Positions 16,950 to 26,788 of a DNA stretch of 64,000 nucleotides are shown here, piece by piece. Each line of letters begins with the position of its first letter. Position 1 is the first letter of the stretch. This DNA is from Galbibacter pacificus (GTDB lineage: Bacteria; Bacteroidota; Bacteroidia; Flavobacteriales; Flavobacteriaceae), in NCBI RefSeq assembly GCF_029603165.1, contig NZ_JAQSVC010000001.1, positions 186,001 through 250,000 on the forward strand, written 5' to 3'. The notes beneath the pieces were generated by a model that worked only from the letters and a program-made list of their open reading frames with translations, had not been told where the DNA came from and ran no database searches. Made by a program: the position numbers and the translations under genes.

Positions 16950-18278
16950 ATGTTTGATAATTTAAGCGAAAAGTTAGATAAGGCGTTTCATGTGCTTAAG
17001 GGGCATGGACAGATTAGCGAGGTTAACGTTGCCGAGACCTTAAAAGAAGTACGCCGCGCATTATTGGATGCCGACGTGAACTTTAAAACCGCCAAAGAAT
17101 TTACCAATACGGTTAAGGAAAAGGCACTTGGACAAAATGTATTAACAACCCTAAAGCCCGGCCAGTTAATGGTAAAACTCGTAAAAGACGAGTTGACCGA
17201 ATTAATGGGCGGCGAAGCGGCCGATATTGATTTGTCCGGAAATCCATCGGTGATTTTAATGGCAGGTTTGCAAGGATCGGGTAAAACCACTTTTTCGGGC
17301 AAACTAGCCAATTTCCTCAAAAATAAAAAAACAAAAAATCCACTTTTGGTAGCTTGTGATGTGTATCGCCCTGCGGCGATAGACCAATTACACGTGGTGG
17401 GCGACCAAATTGGCGTTGAAGTATATTCCGATAAAGAAAACACCAATCCCGTTGCAATTGCCAAAGCCGGGATTGCTCATGCAAAAGCAAATGGACATAA
17501 TGTGGTAATTGTTGATACCGCTGGACGTTTGGCAGTCGATGAGCAAATGATGGACGAGATTTCAAACATTCACAAGGCCATTCATCCAAACGAAACCTTA
17601 TTTGTGGTTGACTCTATGACGGGGCAGGATGCCGTAAACACCGCCAAGGCCTTTAACGATGTGTTGGATTATAACGGGGTAATCCTTACCAAATTAGATG
17701 GGGATACACGTGGTGGTGCCGCTTTGTCCATTAAATCGGTAGTTAACAAACCCATCAAGTTTATCGGTACGGGCGAAAAAATGGATGCCGTAGATGTTTT
17801 TTACCCTGCACGTATGGCCGACCGTATCCTTGGAATGGGAGACGTGGTGTCGTTGGTAGAAAGGGCACAAGAGCAATATGATGAAGAAGAAGCCCGCAAA
17901 CTCCATAAGAAAATTGCCAAGAACCAATTTGGTTTTGATGACTTTTTGAGTCAGATACAGCAAATAAAGAAAATGGGGAGTATGAAAGACCTCCTCGGAA
18001 TGATTCCCGGTGCAGGAAAAGCATTAAAAGGGATGGACATAGACGACGATGCCTTTAAAGGGGTTGAGGCAATTATTCATTCCATGACCCCTGAAGAACG
18101 CTCAAACCCTTCCGTATTGAACGGAAGCAGAAAAAAAAGAATTGCCAAGGGAAGCGGGACTTCCGTACAAGAAGTAAACCAACTGTTGAAGCAATTCACA
18201 CAAATGAGTAAAATGATGAAGATGATGCAAGGCGGTGGCGGCCGTAAAATGATGCAGATGATGCAGGGGATGAAGTAG
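16950..18278 (+). CDS. ffh: Signal recognition particle GTPase Ffh
   Basis: Ffh binds signal sequences on ribosomes and delivers them to FtsY at the inner membrane. The 442-residue protein has the N domain (1-95), the G domain with P-loop GLQGSGKTT near residue 105, DTAGRL near 190 and TKLDGDTRGG near 247, then the Met-rich M domain from about 300, ending in a run of Met and Gly residues. A structured leader lies upstream. The 4.5S RNA partner is not in this window. Confidence 0.97.
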   Translation: MFDNLSEKLDKAFHVLKGHGQISEVNVAETLKEVRRALLDADVNFKTAKEFTNTVKEKALGQNVLTTLKPGQLMVKLVKDELTELMGGEAADIDLSGNPSVILMAGLQGSGKTTFSGKLANFLKNKKTKNPLLVACDVYRPAAIDQLHVVGDQIGVEVYSDKENTNPVAIAKAGIAHAKANGHNVVIVDTAGRLAVDEQMMDEISNIHKAIHPNETLFVVDSMTGQDAVNTAKAFNDVLDYNGVILTKLDGDTRGGAALSIKSVVNKPIKFIGTGEKMDAVDVFYPARMADRILGMGDVVSLVERAQEQYDEEEARKLHKKIAKNQFGFDDFLSQIQQIKKMGSMKDLLGMIPGAGKALKGMDIDDDAFKGVEAIIHSMTPEERSNPSVLNGSRKKRIAKGSGTSVQEVNQLLKQFTQMSKMMKMMQGGGGRKMMQMMQGMK

Positions 18279-18311
18279 GGATTGTTATAAAGGAATAATT
18301 ATTTGTTAACT

Positions 18312-18377
18312 GTTATTAACGATATTTGAAATTTGAACTCTGGACTCTCAACAATATAGCAATATAACAGCGTAACC
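18312..18377 (-). repeat. Dispersed intergenic repeat, copy 2 (inverted relative to 8470-8560)
   Basis: Read on the minus strand, GTTACGCTGTTATATTGCTA followed by TATTGTTGAGAGTCCAGAG and TTCAAA repeats the sequence after argS with few changes, lacking a seven-base GTTGAGA duplication seen there. It lies about 35 bases after ffh and is non-coding. Confidence 0.7.
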
Positions 18378-18428
18378 ATCTGAAACCTAAAGATAGAAAC
18401 TAAACAACATTCAGCAAAAAACCATAAA

Positions 18429-19319
18429 ATGGAAATTCTAGACGGAAAGAAAATATCCAATCAAATAAAAGACGAAATTACAGTTGAGGTTGATAAAATG
18501 AAGAAAAATGGGGAGAAAGTCCCTCATTTGGCCGCTGTACTTGTTGGAAACGATGGCGCCAGCCTTACGTATGTGGGGAGCAAGGTAAAATCTTGCGAGC
18601 GTGTAGGTTTCGAATCCACTTTGGTAAAAATGCCAAGCACAACAAGTGAATTGGAATTGCTTAAAAAAATTGAAGAACTTAATAAAAATCAGGATATCGA
18701 CGGTTTTATTGTTCAGCTTCCACTCCCGGAACAAATCAATGAACAAAAAGTACTAATGGCCATCGATCCCGATAAAGATGTTGATGGTTTCCATCCGGCA
18801 AATTTTGGTAAAATGGCATTGGATATGAGTACTTTTATTCCGGCTACGCCATTTGGTATTTTAGAATTGTTGGAGCGGTATAATGTGGAAACCAAAGGAA
18901 AGCATACGGTAGTGATTGGGCGTTCGCATATTGTGGGCCGTCCCATGAGTATTTTAATGGGGCGAAAAGGATTTCCGGGAAACTCTACGGTTACCCTAAC
19001 GCACAGTCATACCAAAAATATTACGCAAATAACATCGCAAGCCGACATTATTATTACCGCATTGGGGCAGCCCAATTATCTAAAAGCCGAAATGGTAAAA
19101 GACGATGTGGTTGTAATTGATGTGGGTATTACGCGTGTTCCCGATGAAGATACACCACGTGGGTATAAGATTACCGGAGATGTAGATTTCGAAAACGTAA
19201 GCAAAAAAGCAAGTTATATTACACCGGTTCCCGGGGGCGTAGGGCCCATGACTATTGCAATGCTTTTAAAAAACACACTGTTGGCAAGAGAACGTCACAG
19301 GGCAAAAAACGGAAATTAA
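18429..19319 (+). CDS. folD: Bifunctional methylenetetrahydrofolate dehydrogenase/cyclohydrolase FolD
   Basis: FolD oxidises 5,10-methylene-THF to 10-formyl-THF in two steps with NADP+, supplying one-carbon units for purines and fMet. At 296 residues it has the family length. The catalytic Tyr/Lys pair is in YVGSKVKSCERVGFE near residue 38-52, followed by the DGFIVQLPLPEQ signature (about 96-107), the DVDGFHP motif and C-terminal TPVPGGVGPMT. The Rossmann part has VVIGRSHIVGRP. It is folate-linked like metE and thyA elsewhere in the window but in a separate transcript. Confidence 0.97.
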   Translation: MEILDGKKISNQIKDEITVEVDKMKKNGEKVPHLAAVLVGNDGASLTYVGSKVKSCERVGFESTLVKMPSTTSELELLKKIEELNKNQDIDGFIVQLPLPEQINEQKVLMAIDPDKDVDGFHPANFGKMALDMSTFIPATPFGILELLERYNVETKGKHTVVIGRSHIVGRPMSILMGRKGFPGNSTVTLTHSHTKNITQITSQADIIITALGQPNYLKAEMVKDDVVVIDVGITRVPDEDTPRGYKITGDVDFENVSKKASYITPVPGGVGPMTIAMLLKNTLLARERHRAKNGN

Positions 19320-19331
19320 AATTCAAGATAG

Positions 19332-19360
19332 CAATGCCTCGATGATACATCGGGGCATTG
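19332..19360. terminator. Bidirectional terminator between folD and the AI-2E gene
   Basis: CAATGCCTCGATG (19332-19344) pairs with CATCGGGGCATTG (19348-19360), 13 pairs with one G-U, between convergent genes. T tracts are weak. Confidence 0.65.
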
Positions 19361-19364
19361 TTGG

Positions 19365-20378
19365 TTATGAGCTTCCGTATTCGTTTTTATAAATTTTTAC
19401 CAAGAGCAAAAAGAGGCTTAAAAGCAACGGGCCAAAAATAAGGCCTATAAAGCCAAACAAGGGAACACCAATTATAACTCCGATAAGGGTAATGAGCGGG
19501 TGCAGATTTGCCAATCGGTTTTGTACAATAACCCTAAATACGTTATCGGTAGAGCCCACAACTGCAATACCATAGATTAATAAACCTATAGCTTGCCAAT
19601 TTTCGCCTTGAGATAACAATAAAATAGTTACGGGAACAATCCCCAATGCCGTTCCTATAAATGGTATCATAGACCCTACCACAGTTACAACAAACCAAAA
19701 CAAAGGGTCTTTTACGCCAAAGATATAATATCCGATTAAAGCTACGATACCCTGCATAAATGCTACCAAAGGAATGCCTATTGCATTAGATTTTACAATA
19801 TCGGAACTTTCTTTAGAAATAACCGCTATGTTTTTATCGCTCAGCGGGATATATTCCAAAAAAATAGCTTGCAATTTTTTTGCATTTATCAGCATAAAAT
19901 ACAATATAAAATACATAATAGTAACGGCAATAACAGTATCAAACGTAGAACCGACCAATCCCTGTATTTGGTCCGAAACCCACGATGTAATATCTTTTGT
20001 GTTTATTTGAGAAAGGAAATCAATACCGATATAACCTTCAATTTGATCCAATTTCGACTTTACTATTGTTGTGAGTTCTTCTGAATTTGAAGCGGCTTTT
20101 TGAATTTTAGAGGAAAGTAAAAGTATAATTAAGGAAATAGGAATTACAATAATGAACATGGAAAGAACAATTACAATGGCCGCTGAAATCCATTGTTTAA
20201 ACCCTTTATTCACAAGTTTTATCATGAACTTTTTAAAAATAACATAAATTGTAATGGCGCCAAGAATACCAGACAGATAGGGAACCATTTCTTTTGCAAT
20301 TAGATAGCCTAAAACTATAATAGTGATAAGCATAAACAATTGGCGGGTCAATGCAGGGCTCAAGCGTTCTTTATTCAT
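19365..20378 (-). CDS. AI-2E/PerM-family transporter
   Basis: A 337-residue membrane protein with about eight hydrophobic segments and a soluble insert (about 85-140) after the third. The family's C-terminal signature is visible as HPLITLIGVIIGVPLFGFIGLIFGPLLLS. Members have been linked to export of autoinducer-2 or to Na+/H+ exchange; which applies here is unknown. Monocistronic, convergent with folD. Confidence 0.9.
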   Translation of the reverse strand: MNKERLSPALTRQLFMLITIIVLGYLIAKEMVPYLSGILGAITIYVIFKKFMIKLVNKGFKQWISAAIVIVLSMFIIVIPISLIILLLSSKIQKAASNSEELTTIVKSKLDQIEGYIGIDFLSQINTKDITSWVSDQIQGLVGSTFDTVIAVTIMYFILYFMLINAKKLQAIFLEYIPLSDKNIAVISKESSDIVKSNAIGIPLVAFMQGIVALIGYYIFGVKDPLFWFVVTVVGSMIPFIGTALGIVPVTILLLSQGENWQAIGLLIYGIAVVGSTDNVFRVIVQNRLANLHPLITLIGVIIGVPLFGFIGLIFGPLLLSLFLLLVKIYKNEYGSS

Positions 20379-20475
20379 ATGCTATGGTTGGAGTTTATCC
20401 TTGTCGGTGCTCAATATAGCCCGCATGGATGTTTTAAAGTTATAAAACTTCCTGCATAATAATGTTAATTAGTGC

Positions 20476-21423
20476 CTAAATTTTAGAAGTATCAATGTCG
20501 GTTTTGGGCAAATCTTTAACAATAACCCTTGTTTTTGAAAAGCTGTCTGGATAATTCTGTTGAATAAACGTGATTAACTTTTCCCTGATATAAACACGTA
20601 GATCCCATGCCTGTGGAGAATTTTTGGCACTCATCAATGCCCTTATTTCCACATAATTTTCTCTACAATCGGTTACTTGTAAAACATTGGCTTTGCCGTC
20701 CCATAGATTGTGTCCTTCCAAAAGCCTGGTAAACTCTTTTCGTAAAGCATCAAAAGGAACATTGTAGTCCGTATAAATAAAAACGGTACCCAAGATGTCG
20801 GCATTGGTGCGTGTCCAATTCTGAAAAGGGGTTTCAATAAAATAAGTGGTGGGTAAAATCAACCTGCGTTTATCCCAAATCCTTACAACCACAAATGTAA
20901 GCGTAATTTCTTCCACCCATCCCCATTCGCCTTCAACAACCAATACATCGTCAAGGCGAATGGGCTGTGCAATGGCTATTTGCAAGCCGGCCAGAATGGT
21001 ACCTATAACCTTTTGGGCCGCAAAGCCAAGAATTATCCCTGCTACTCCTGCTGAAGCAAATAAGCTTATCCCCAGCTTTCGTACACCATCAAACAGCATA
21101 AAAATAGCGGCAATGGAAATAAGTACGATAATAAAAATAATAATGCGCTCCAGAATATTGAATTGGGTATATAGTTTCCTGGCGTCCAGATTGTTTTCGT
21201 TGTCAAGGCTGTAACGCTTTAGGTATCTTTTTTTCAATGCTTTTAAAATGGCAATAAGCATCCATGCAATACTTATGATTAACAGTATGGAACTAATCTT
21301 GCCTACTATATATTCGGTTTCTTTATTGAAGTTTAAAAAGCTGTGCGCACCAGATTTTAAAACGAGCGAAACCACGAAAAAGAGAATGGGGGAGATTATT
21401 TTTTTTGAAGTCAATAGTGTCAT
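20476..21423 (-). CDS. Small-conductance mechanosensitive channel, MscS family
   Basis: A 315-residue protein with three N-terminal membrane segments and the pore-helix/beta-domain signature ASAGVAGIILGFAAQKVIGT (about residues 138-157), then the DDVLVVEGEWGWVEEITLTF beta domain and ILPTTYFIETPFQNWTR. It should open under membrane tension and release solutes on osmotic downshock. A second, differently built MscS-type gene lies at 31274. Confidence 0.93.
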   Translation of the reverse strand: MTLLTSKKIISPILFFVVSLVLKSGAHSFLNFNKETEYIVGKISSILLIISIAWMLIAILKALKKRYLKRYSLDNENNLDARKLYTQFNILERIIIFIIVLISIAAIFMLFDGVRKLGISLFASAGVAGIILGFAAQKVIGTILAGLQIAIAQPIRLDDVLVVEGEWGWVEEITLTFVVVRIWDKRRLILPTTYFIETPFQNWTRTNADILGTVFIYTDYNVPFDALRKEFTRLLEGHNLWDGKANVLQVTDCRENYVEIRALMSAKNSPQAWDLRVYIREKLITFIQQNYPDSFSKTRVIVKDLPKTDIDTSKI

Positions 21424-21506
21424 AAATTCCCGAATTTGTTATAAAATAGAAAAACTTTTTTAATATAACCAGCTAATTAACAAGCTTATAACCTATAACG
21501 ATATCG

Positions 21507-21535
21507 AAAAAAAAGGCTGCCTTTTCGGGCAGCCT
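21507..21535 (-). terminator. Rho-independent terminator of rho
   Basis: On the minus strand GGCTGCC pairs with GGCAGCC (21528-21534 with 21515-21521), followed by eight T residues. Strong and correctly placed 30 bases after the rho stop. Confidence 0.88.
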
Positions 21536-21565
21536 CATTGAAATGTATGATGCTTTTGTATCTTT

Positions 21566-23266
21566 TTATTGATTCATGGTCATCAAAAATTCTTCATTGT
21601 CCTTGGTCATTTTTATGCGTTGTTCCATAAATTCCATCGCTTCAACAGGATTCATGTCCGATAGGTATTTGCGCATAATCCACATACGCTGAATTGAATT
21701 TTCATCCAACAATAGGTCGTCACGACGTGTAGAAGAAGAAATAAGGTCAATGGCAGGGAAAATACGTTTGTTGGCAATACGTCTATCCAATTGAAGTTCC
21801 ATGTTACCGGTGCCTTTAAATTCTTCAAAAATAACTTCATCCATTTTAGAACCGGTGTCGGTCAGCGCAGTGGCGATAATGGTTAAAGACCCGCCTCCTT
21901 CAATATTCCTGGCAGCTCCAAAGAAACGTTTGGGCTTATGCAGGGCATTGGCATCTACACCACCGCTAAGCACCTTACCACTAGCAGGCTGTACGGTATT
22001 GTATGCTCTTGCCAGTCGGGTAATGGAGTCCAAAAGAACCACTACGTCATGTCCACATTCTACCAAACGCTTAGCTTTTTCAAGCACAATATTGGCAACT
22101 TTTACGTGCCTGTCCGCAGGTTCGTCAAAAGTCGAGGCAATTACTTCACCTTTTACGTGGCGTTGCATATCGGTTACCTCTTCTGGACGTTCATCAATTA
22201 ATAAGATAAGTTGATATACTTCTGGATGATTGGCAGCAATAGCATTCGCTATATCTTTCAATAGCATGGTTTTACCTGTTTTGGGCTGAGAAACTATCAT
22301 TCCACGTTGTCCCTTTCCGATAGGCGAAAACAAATCTACGATCCTTGTTGAAAGAGTGCTGTGTTTTTCTGCAAGCCTAAATTTTTCATTGGGAAAAAGC
22401 GGCGTAAGATGTTCAAAAGAAACACGGTCCCTTACAACTTGGGGATCCAGTCCGTTAATTTGGTTCACCTTAATTAAAGGGAAGTATTTTTCTCCTTCTT
22501 TTGGAGGCCTAACGGTCCCCTTCACGGTATCCCCGGTTTTTAAACCAAACAATCTAATTTGCGATTGCGATACATAAATATCGTCGGGGGAAGATAGGTA
22601 ATTGTAATCACTGCTTCTCAAAAAGCCGTAACCGTCCTGCATAATATCCAGCACGCCTTCACTTTCCACAATGCCGTCAAATTCAAAATCGGGCTCCCTA
22701 TAACGGTTTTTCTTCTCTTTGTCAAAGTTGTCCTTGTCTTTTGGCGTATTGCTTTTTTTGTGCTGTTGCTGTTGGTTGCGCTGGGAATTTGTGTTGTTGT
22801 TCTCTTTGCGCGGTTTGTTGTTTTTGGCGTCGTTATTGTTTTTGGTATCGTTGTTTTTTTGTGTAAACTGCTTTTTTTGCTCCTCTTTTTTAGGTTCTTC
22901 CTTTTTTGAGCTTTCTTTTGGGGCCTGCTCGGTTTTTGGGGCAGTTGCCGTTTTGTTTTTTGCAGTTTGATCTGGGGAAGAAGTGTTTGTTTTGGGAGTA
23001 TTGTCCCTAGAATCGGTTGGGTTGGTTACTACTTTTTTGGTAGTTCTGGTGCGTTTCCTTTGTGCAGGTTTTTTTGGACCCTGCTGGGCATTGCTTGCGG
23101 TATTCTTTTCATTAGCTACCGCATTTGGACTTGCTGCCTGTACATCTAATATTTGGTATATTAAATCGTTCTTTTTTAGAGATTTGTATTTGGGGATACC
23201 AGCTACTTTGGCAATCTCATGCAACTCAGCAAGTTTTTTTGCTTTTAAATCTGAAATTTCAAACAT
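21566..23266 (-). CDS. rho: Transcription termination factor Rho with a low-complexity insert
   Basis: Rho is the hexameric RNA helicase that ends transcription at unstructured C-rich RNA. The 566-residue protein has an N-terminal helical domain (1-45, [14 protein letters not shown]), a disordered Lys/Asn/Gln/Thr-rich stretch (about 50-190), the cold-shock-like RNA-binding domain (about 200-275, [12 protein letters not shown]), and the ATPase core with P-loop [11 protein letters not shown] (about 328) and [11 protein letters not shown]. The insert adds about 140 residues compared with E. coli Rho (419) and is typical of Bacteroidetes. The start at 23266 gives the usual [19 protein letters not shown]. 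Confidence 0.97.
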   Translation of the reverse strand: MFEISDLKAKKLAELHEIAKVAGIPKYKSLKKNDLIYQILDVQAASPNAVANEKNTASNAQQGPKKPAQRKRTRTTKKVVTNPTDSRDNTPKTNTSSPDQTAKNKTATAPKTEQAPKESSKKEEPKKEEQKKQFTQKNNDTKNNNDAKNNKPRKENNNTNSQRNQQQQHKKSNTPKDKDNFDKEKKNRYREPDFEFDGIVESEGVLDIMQDGYGFLRSSDYNYLSSPDDIYVSQSQIRLFGLKTGDTVKGTVRPPKEGEKYFPLIKVNQINGLDPQVVRDRVSFEHLTPLFPNEKFRLAEKHSTLSTRIVDLFSPIGKGQRGMIVSQPKTGKTMLLKDIANAIAANHPEVYQLILLIDERPEEVTDMQRHVKGEVIASTFDEPADRHVKVANIVLEKAKRLVECGHDVVVLLDSITRLARAYNTVQPASGKVLSGGVDANALHKPKRFFGAARNIEGGGSLTIIATALTDTGSKMDEVIFEEFKGTGNMELQLDRRIANKRIFPAIDLISSSTRRDDLLLDENSIQRMWIMRKYLSDMNPVEAMEFMEQRIKMTKDNEEFLMTMNQ

Positions 23267-23432
23267 TGATTAAATAAATAATTATTATTGGTTTGAGGTG
23301 AAAAATGATAGTTTTTCGTGAAAATCTTTATTGAAGTGCAAAAACAAACGTAGTAAAGTACTCGTTTCGAATTGACTACGCAATAATACAAATTTATTTT
23401 AATAAACAAGCATATTTTTTAGAAAAGAACAT

Positions 23433-23440
23433 TATTTTTG
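23433..23440 (+). promoter_or_regulatory. -7 promoter element of the DUF4293 gene
   Basis: TATTTTTG matches TAnnTTTG. The TTG inside it would be the start of the longest open frame, but since it is part of the promoter the translation start must lie downstream, at GTG 23459. Confidence 0.6.
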
Positions 23441-23458
23441 CCAAACAAAAAGAGAAAA

Positions 23459-23869
23459 GTGTTACAGCGCATACAAACCATATATTTACTTTTAGTAGTT
23501 ATAGTAAACGGTGCATTGCCGTTTTGGGTGTATTTGTGGACAGATGCTAATGGAGCAGCAGTATACGCCGAAAGCGATGTTTTGTATTCGGCACTGTTTA
23601 TAGCTTCGGCCATATTGGCTTTTATCACTATTTTCTTGTTTAAAAATAGAAAAAATCAATTTGTGTTGAACAGATTGAACATGATATTAAATCTTTTTTT
23701 ACTAGGATTTTTCGTTTATCGGTCGCTAGTCTTATCCGGAGAAATTAATATTTCTGAGAAGGGTATTGGGATGCTTCTACCTGTAGTTTCTATCGTTTTT
23801 TTAGTGTTGGCTAACAGAGCCATTAAAAAGGACGAAGATCTCGTAAAATCTGTTGATCGGTTACGATAA
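23459..23869 (+). CDS. DUF4293-family membrane protein
   Basis: A protein of about 136 residues with four membrane helices, beginning MLQRIQTIYLLLVVIV, the typical opening of DUF4293 proteins of Bacteroidetes. The frame stays open seven codons further up to a TTG at 23438, but that TTG is inside a promoter element, so GTG 23459 is preferred; the mRNA leader would be only about 10-15 bases. Function unknown. The gene is divergent from rho, a common arrangement in this group. A strong terminator follows at 23898. Confidence 0.85.
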   Translation: MLQRIQTIYLLLVVIVNGALPFWVYLWTDANGAAVYAESDVLYSALFIASAILAFITIFLFKNRKNQFVLNRLNMILNLFLLGFFVYRSLVLSGEINISEKGIGMLLPVVSIVFLVLANRAIKKDEDLVKSVDRLR

Positions 23870-23897
23870 ACCTAACATCTTAGTATATTAGTGCGTG

Positions 23898-23926
23898 AAG
23901 CCCGGGTGAAGATCCGGGCTTTTTTT
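23898..23926 (+). terminator. Rho-independent terminator
   Basis: AAGCCCGG (23898-23905) pairs with CCGGGCTT (23914-23921) and is followed by a seven-T run, 29 bases after the DUF4293 stop. Confidence 0.88.
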
Positions 23927-24104
23927 ATGGACAGGTTTTAAAAAAATTGTACGGCCCTACGTTTTGTCGGACTTATACAACATGTTGTCCGGGGGCATGT
24001 TTGTCAATGCTTTCCATACCACTAATATGGCGTTATTGGCAACATTATGTTTTAATCTTCTGCATAATTAAATACATTCGTGAGGATTTTAAACAAATTT
24101 ATCA

Positions 24105-25991
24105 ATGCTATTTTACAGCCCCCATTCCCCCATAAAGAAAATAGTAATTGCCTGCCTTGTTGTATTTGGTTTGGTAGGCAGTATTTACGGTTTTACCAAA
24201 CTCTATACAAAAACAATAAGTAAAAATTATGTCCTTGCCCCTGTGGATACCGACGGAGATGGCCTGACGGACGATATTGATAAAGACGATGACAATGATG
24301 GAATCCCCGACTTATGGGAAGACGAATGCGAAGTGAAGGGAAATTTCGGGCCCCCGCCGGCACCCACGACCTCAAGTAATGTAGTCGATGCTATTTATTC
24401 TGATTATAAAGGATATTGGCATTCTTCAACTTCAAGTATCAACCCCATTTCTTTTGATGACCATGCCACGCTTTTGGCATTTAAGACCATGGGAAAAACC
24501 TATGCTACCGGAGCCGGTATTGCAAACCCAAGAATGAAGGACACTGATACGAATGGAAAATTCGACATGATCGATACCGATAACGATGGTACGGGAGACC
24601 TCCCCGTTGAAGAGACTACTTGGGTGGCCCTTAAGCCAGTTACCCGGATTACAAACGGGATCCGGTTGGAAGGGAGGGCCATAGATGGCGACTTGAACAA
24701 CGCAAAGGGCCCTTTGTTAACGTCGGGCGGAATACCTTTTAACCCCTATTTATACGAAGGCGAAAGAGGGCTCGATATGGCCTATACCATTGCAAATATC
24801 GGCAATGCATGGTCTTTTAGGCTCGGTGGGAGTGTCGCCAGTGCTTATGACGATGGCGATATGGATATTCTTTTAACCCAGGGCGCAATGTTATTAAGCG
24901 GCGCCAATTACAATAGGCTCCACCTGCTCGATGCCAATGGAAATTACCTTGGGAATGGGGTAGAGATAAACTGGAACAACATTCCCGTGGTGGGTAACTC
25001 GATAGTAGACCAATACAATCCAAACGATACAGAAAGCCAAAAAAATGCACAGAAGGGAATACGCCTTGCCGCGGTAGAGTTGTCCGAATTTAATTTAACC
25101 GAGGTCGAAATAAGCCAGGCCGTTGTATTCAGGTTGGAAATATCCAGTGGCGCCGACCCGATTTTCTTTGCCGTAAACGAAAACAGCTTTGTCCCGGGCT
25201 GTATTTCTGTAGATACCGACGGGGACGGGGTTGCAAACAGCCACGATTTGGATAGCGATAACGATGGCATATTCGATGCCGTTGAGGCCGGTCACGGTAT
25301 GGCCATTAATACCAGCGGAAGTGTTGCGGGCACTGTTGGTACAGACGGCATCCCCGATAGCGTGCAAATGGCTTCCCAGGCAAATAGCGGGAATATAAAT
25401 TATAATATTGCAGATTCTAATACCGATAACCTGCCCGATTATATTTCGTTGGACAGTGATGCCGATGGATGTAACGATGTAGTAGAAGCCGGGTTTAACG
25501 ATGATGATTCTGATGGGCTGTTAGGAAGTGCACCACTTTCGGTTAATGCTTCGGGCGTTGTTTTGGCACAAGGGGGATATTCCGTTCCCGCAGATCTCGA
25601 CACTAATGGCACTTTTGATTATAGAACTCCCGGAGGGCAACCCAATATTTTGGTGCAACCACAAAACACAACCCTTTTTGATGGATATCCAGGCACCCTG
25701 AGCATAAATGCAGCCCATACCACCGGTTATCAATGGCAGTTAAGCACCGATGGCGGTATAACTTATGCCAATTTAACCAATGACAATACTTATGCAAATA
25801 CCAACACACACACGCTAACCATTAAAGAAGCTTCTTTTTCCATGGAAGGTTATATATATAAGGTGGTGCTAAAAAATACAGCATATGTATGTAATCCAGA
25901 CAATATTTCTGCGGAAGCAATTATAAAAGTGAGGGTTAAAAATGTAATTACCAACAGGAATAAAACCTATCGTGTAAACAAGCCCGATTAA
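24105..25991 (+). CDS. Secreted protein with thrombospondin type 3 calcium-binding repeats
   Basis: A 628-residue exported protein with an N-terminal hydrophobic segment (about 9-29). Calcium-binding DxDxDG repeats occur in three clusters: DTDGDGLTDDIDKDDDNDGI (about 49-68), DTDGDGVANSHDLDSDNDGI (about 370) and DSDADGCNDVVEAGFNDDDS (about 450). Between the first two lies a beta-rich domain of about 250 residues that I do not recognise. The C-terminal 100 residues look like an Ig-like domain (ILVQPQNTTLFDGYPGTLSI, YQWQLSTDGG). No clear type IX sorting domain is seen. Probably a surface or adhesion protein. A terminator upstream makes it monocistronic. Confidence 0.8.
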   Translation: MLFYSPHSPIKKIVIACLVVFGLVGSIYGFTKLYTKTISKNYVLAPVDTDGDGLTDDIDKDDDNDGIPDLWEDECEVKGNFGPPPAPTTSSNVVDAIYSDYKGYWHSSTSSINPISFDDHATLLAFKTMGKTYATGAGIANPRMKDTDTNGKFDMIDTDNDGTGDLPVEETTWVALKPVTRITNGIRLEGRAIDGDLNNAKGPLLTSGGIPFNPYLYEGERGLDMAYTIANIGNAWSFRLGGSVASAYDDGDMDILLTQGAMLLSGANYNRLHLLDANGNYLGNGVEINWNNIPVVGNSIVDQYNPNDTESQKNAQKGIRLAAVELSEFNLTEVEISQAVVFRLEISSGADPIFFAVNENSFVPGCISVDTDGDGVANSHDLDSDNDGIFDAVEAGHGMAINTSGSVAGTVGTDGIPDSVQMASQANSGNINYNIADSNTDNLPDYISLDSDADGCNDVVEAGFNDDDSDGLLGSAPLSVNASGVVLAQGGYSVPADLDTNGTFDYRTPGGQPNILVQPQNTTLFDGYPGTLSINAAHTTGYQWQLSTDGGITYANLTNDNTYANTNTHTLTIKEASFSMEGYIYKVVLKNTAYVCNPDNISAEAIIKVRVKNVITNRNKTYRVNKPD

Positions 25992-26016
25992 TCATGGTTT
26001 AAAGATGTTTTTCCTT

Positions 26017-26495
26017 TTATGGAGAATGCCTTAACCCCGAACATTCATAGCTAAAATGCCCTTTGGCTACAAATGGTTTGTCCATACCTATTACATCGGC
26101 ATTAAACCAATAGTCTCCTGTGGCATATGCTTTCCGTTATAGGTGCCGTCCCAGCCGGGGCCACCGGCATCGCTACCCCATGTGTTTTCCCCGGCACTTA
26201 AAAGTTCGTTGTTAAAATTGCCCCCAATATCGTTAATGTTGCCAGAAGTAATTACAATACCGTTATCAAACGGAAAAGCAGCATTCTGTTTTTCAAAATA
26301 ACCATAACTGTTTATATTGTTTACCGATCCGTTTACGAGAGTGCATACATTGCTAATCTCCACACAGCCTTGAATAAAGTGCTGCTCGATTAAATCTTCG
26401 ACAGGGAGGCTGTTTTCTACCGAAATCCCCTGTGCCTTGACCAGGGAAATGCAGCAAGAGAAAACGATAGTACCGATAAAGCATTTAATGTTCAT
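26017..26495 (-). pseudogene. Broken choice-of-anchor/type B sorting-domain protein
   Basis: The intact frame (26091-26495, 134 residues) starts with a signal peptide and a choice-of-anchor L-like segment (SVENSLPVEDLIEQHFIQGC, DNGIVITSGNINDIGG), then jumps to GGPGWDGTYNGKHMPQ, the hallmark of a C-terminal type B sorting domain. It then runs into an early stop. In another phase the expected continuation is present: YWFNADVIGMDKPFVAKGHF, ending at 26017. So the gene seems to have lost its whole middle and then suffered a frameshift near 26110. The intact parent would have been a large surface protein exported by the type IX system. Confidence 0.75.
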
Positions 26496-26689
26496 ATAAA
26501 ATGGAGAGTTAAGTCATATTTGGAGGAAGGGGACAACTACAGCATTGGGGTTTTTGTAGGATTAAAATCAGATGAAAGATAGTTAATTCTCACATACACT
26601 ACAAGAAAACATTTTAAATAATAATGCGGCAAGAATGAAGGTTTTTTATAAATAACTGAATTTTAATGAAATGATAATATGAAAAATTG

Positions 26690-26727
26690 AATATTATGTT
26701 TAACTTTATGTTTAAATTTATTAAACA
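26690..26727 (+). promoter_or_regulatory. Clustered TGTTTAA boxes upstream of the carotenoid operon
   Basis: TGTTTAA occurs directly at 26697-26703 and 26709-26715 (12 bases apart) and inverted as TTAAACA at 26721-26727. The first box is part of AATATTATGTTT, which recurs at 30350-30361 upstream of the sigma-factor gene. Placement 60-100 bases before crtI suggests an operator or promoter region. The 293-base gap 26496-26788 shows nothing else. Confidence 0.4.
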
Positions 26728-26788
26728 AAACAAATAGAATGATTGTAAATTTTCAATATAAATCGGTATTTATGAATGTTACAAGCCC

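Noticed and set aside
23977-23988. Perfect palindrome ACAACATGTTGT before the TSP3 gene
   Set aside because: Only one copy and no neighbouring promoter element; too little to call an operator.
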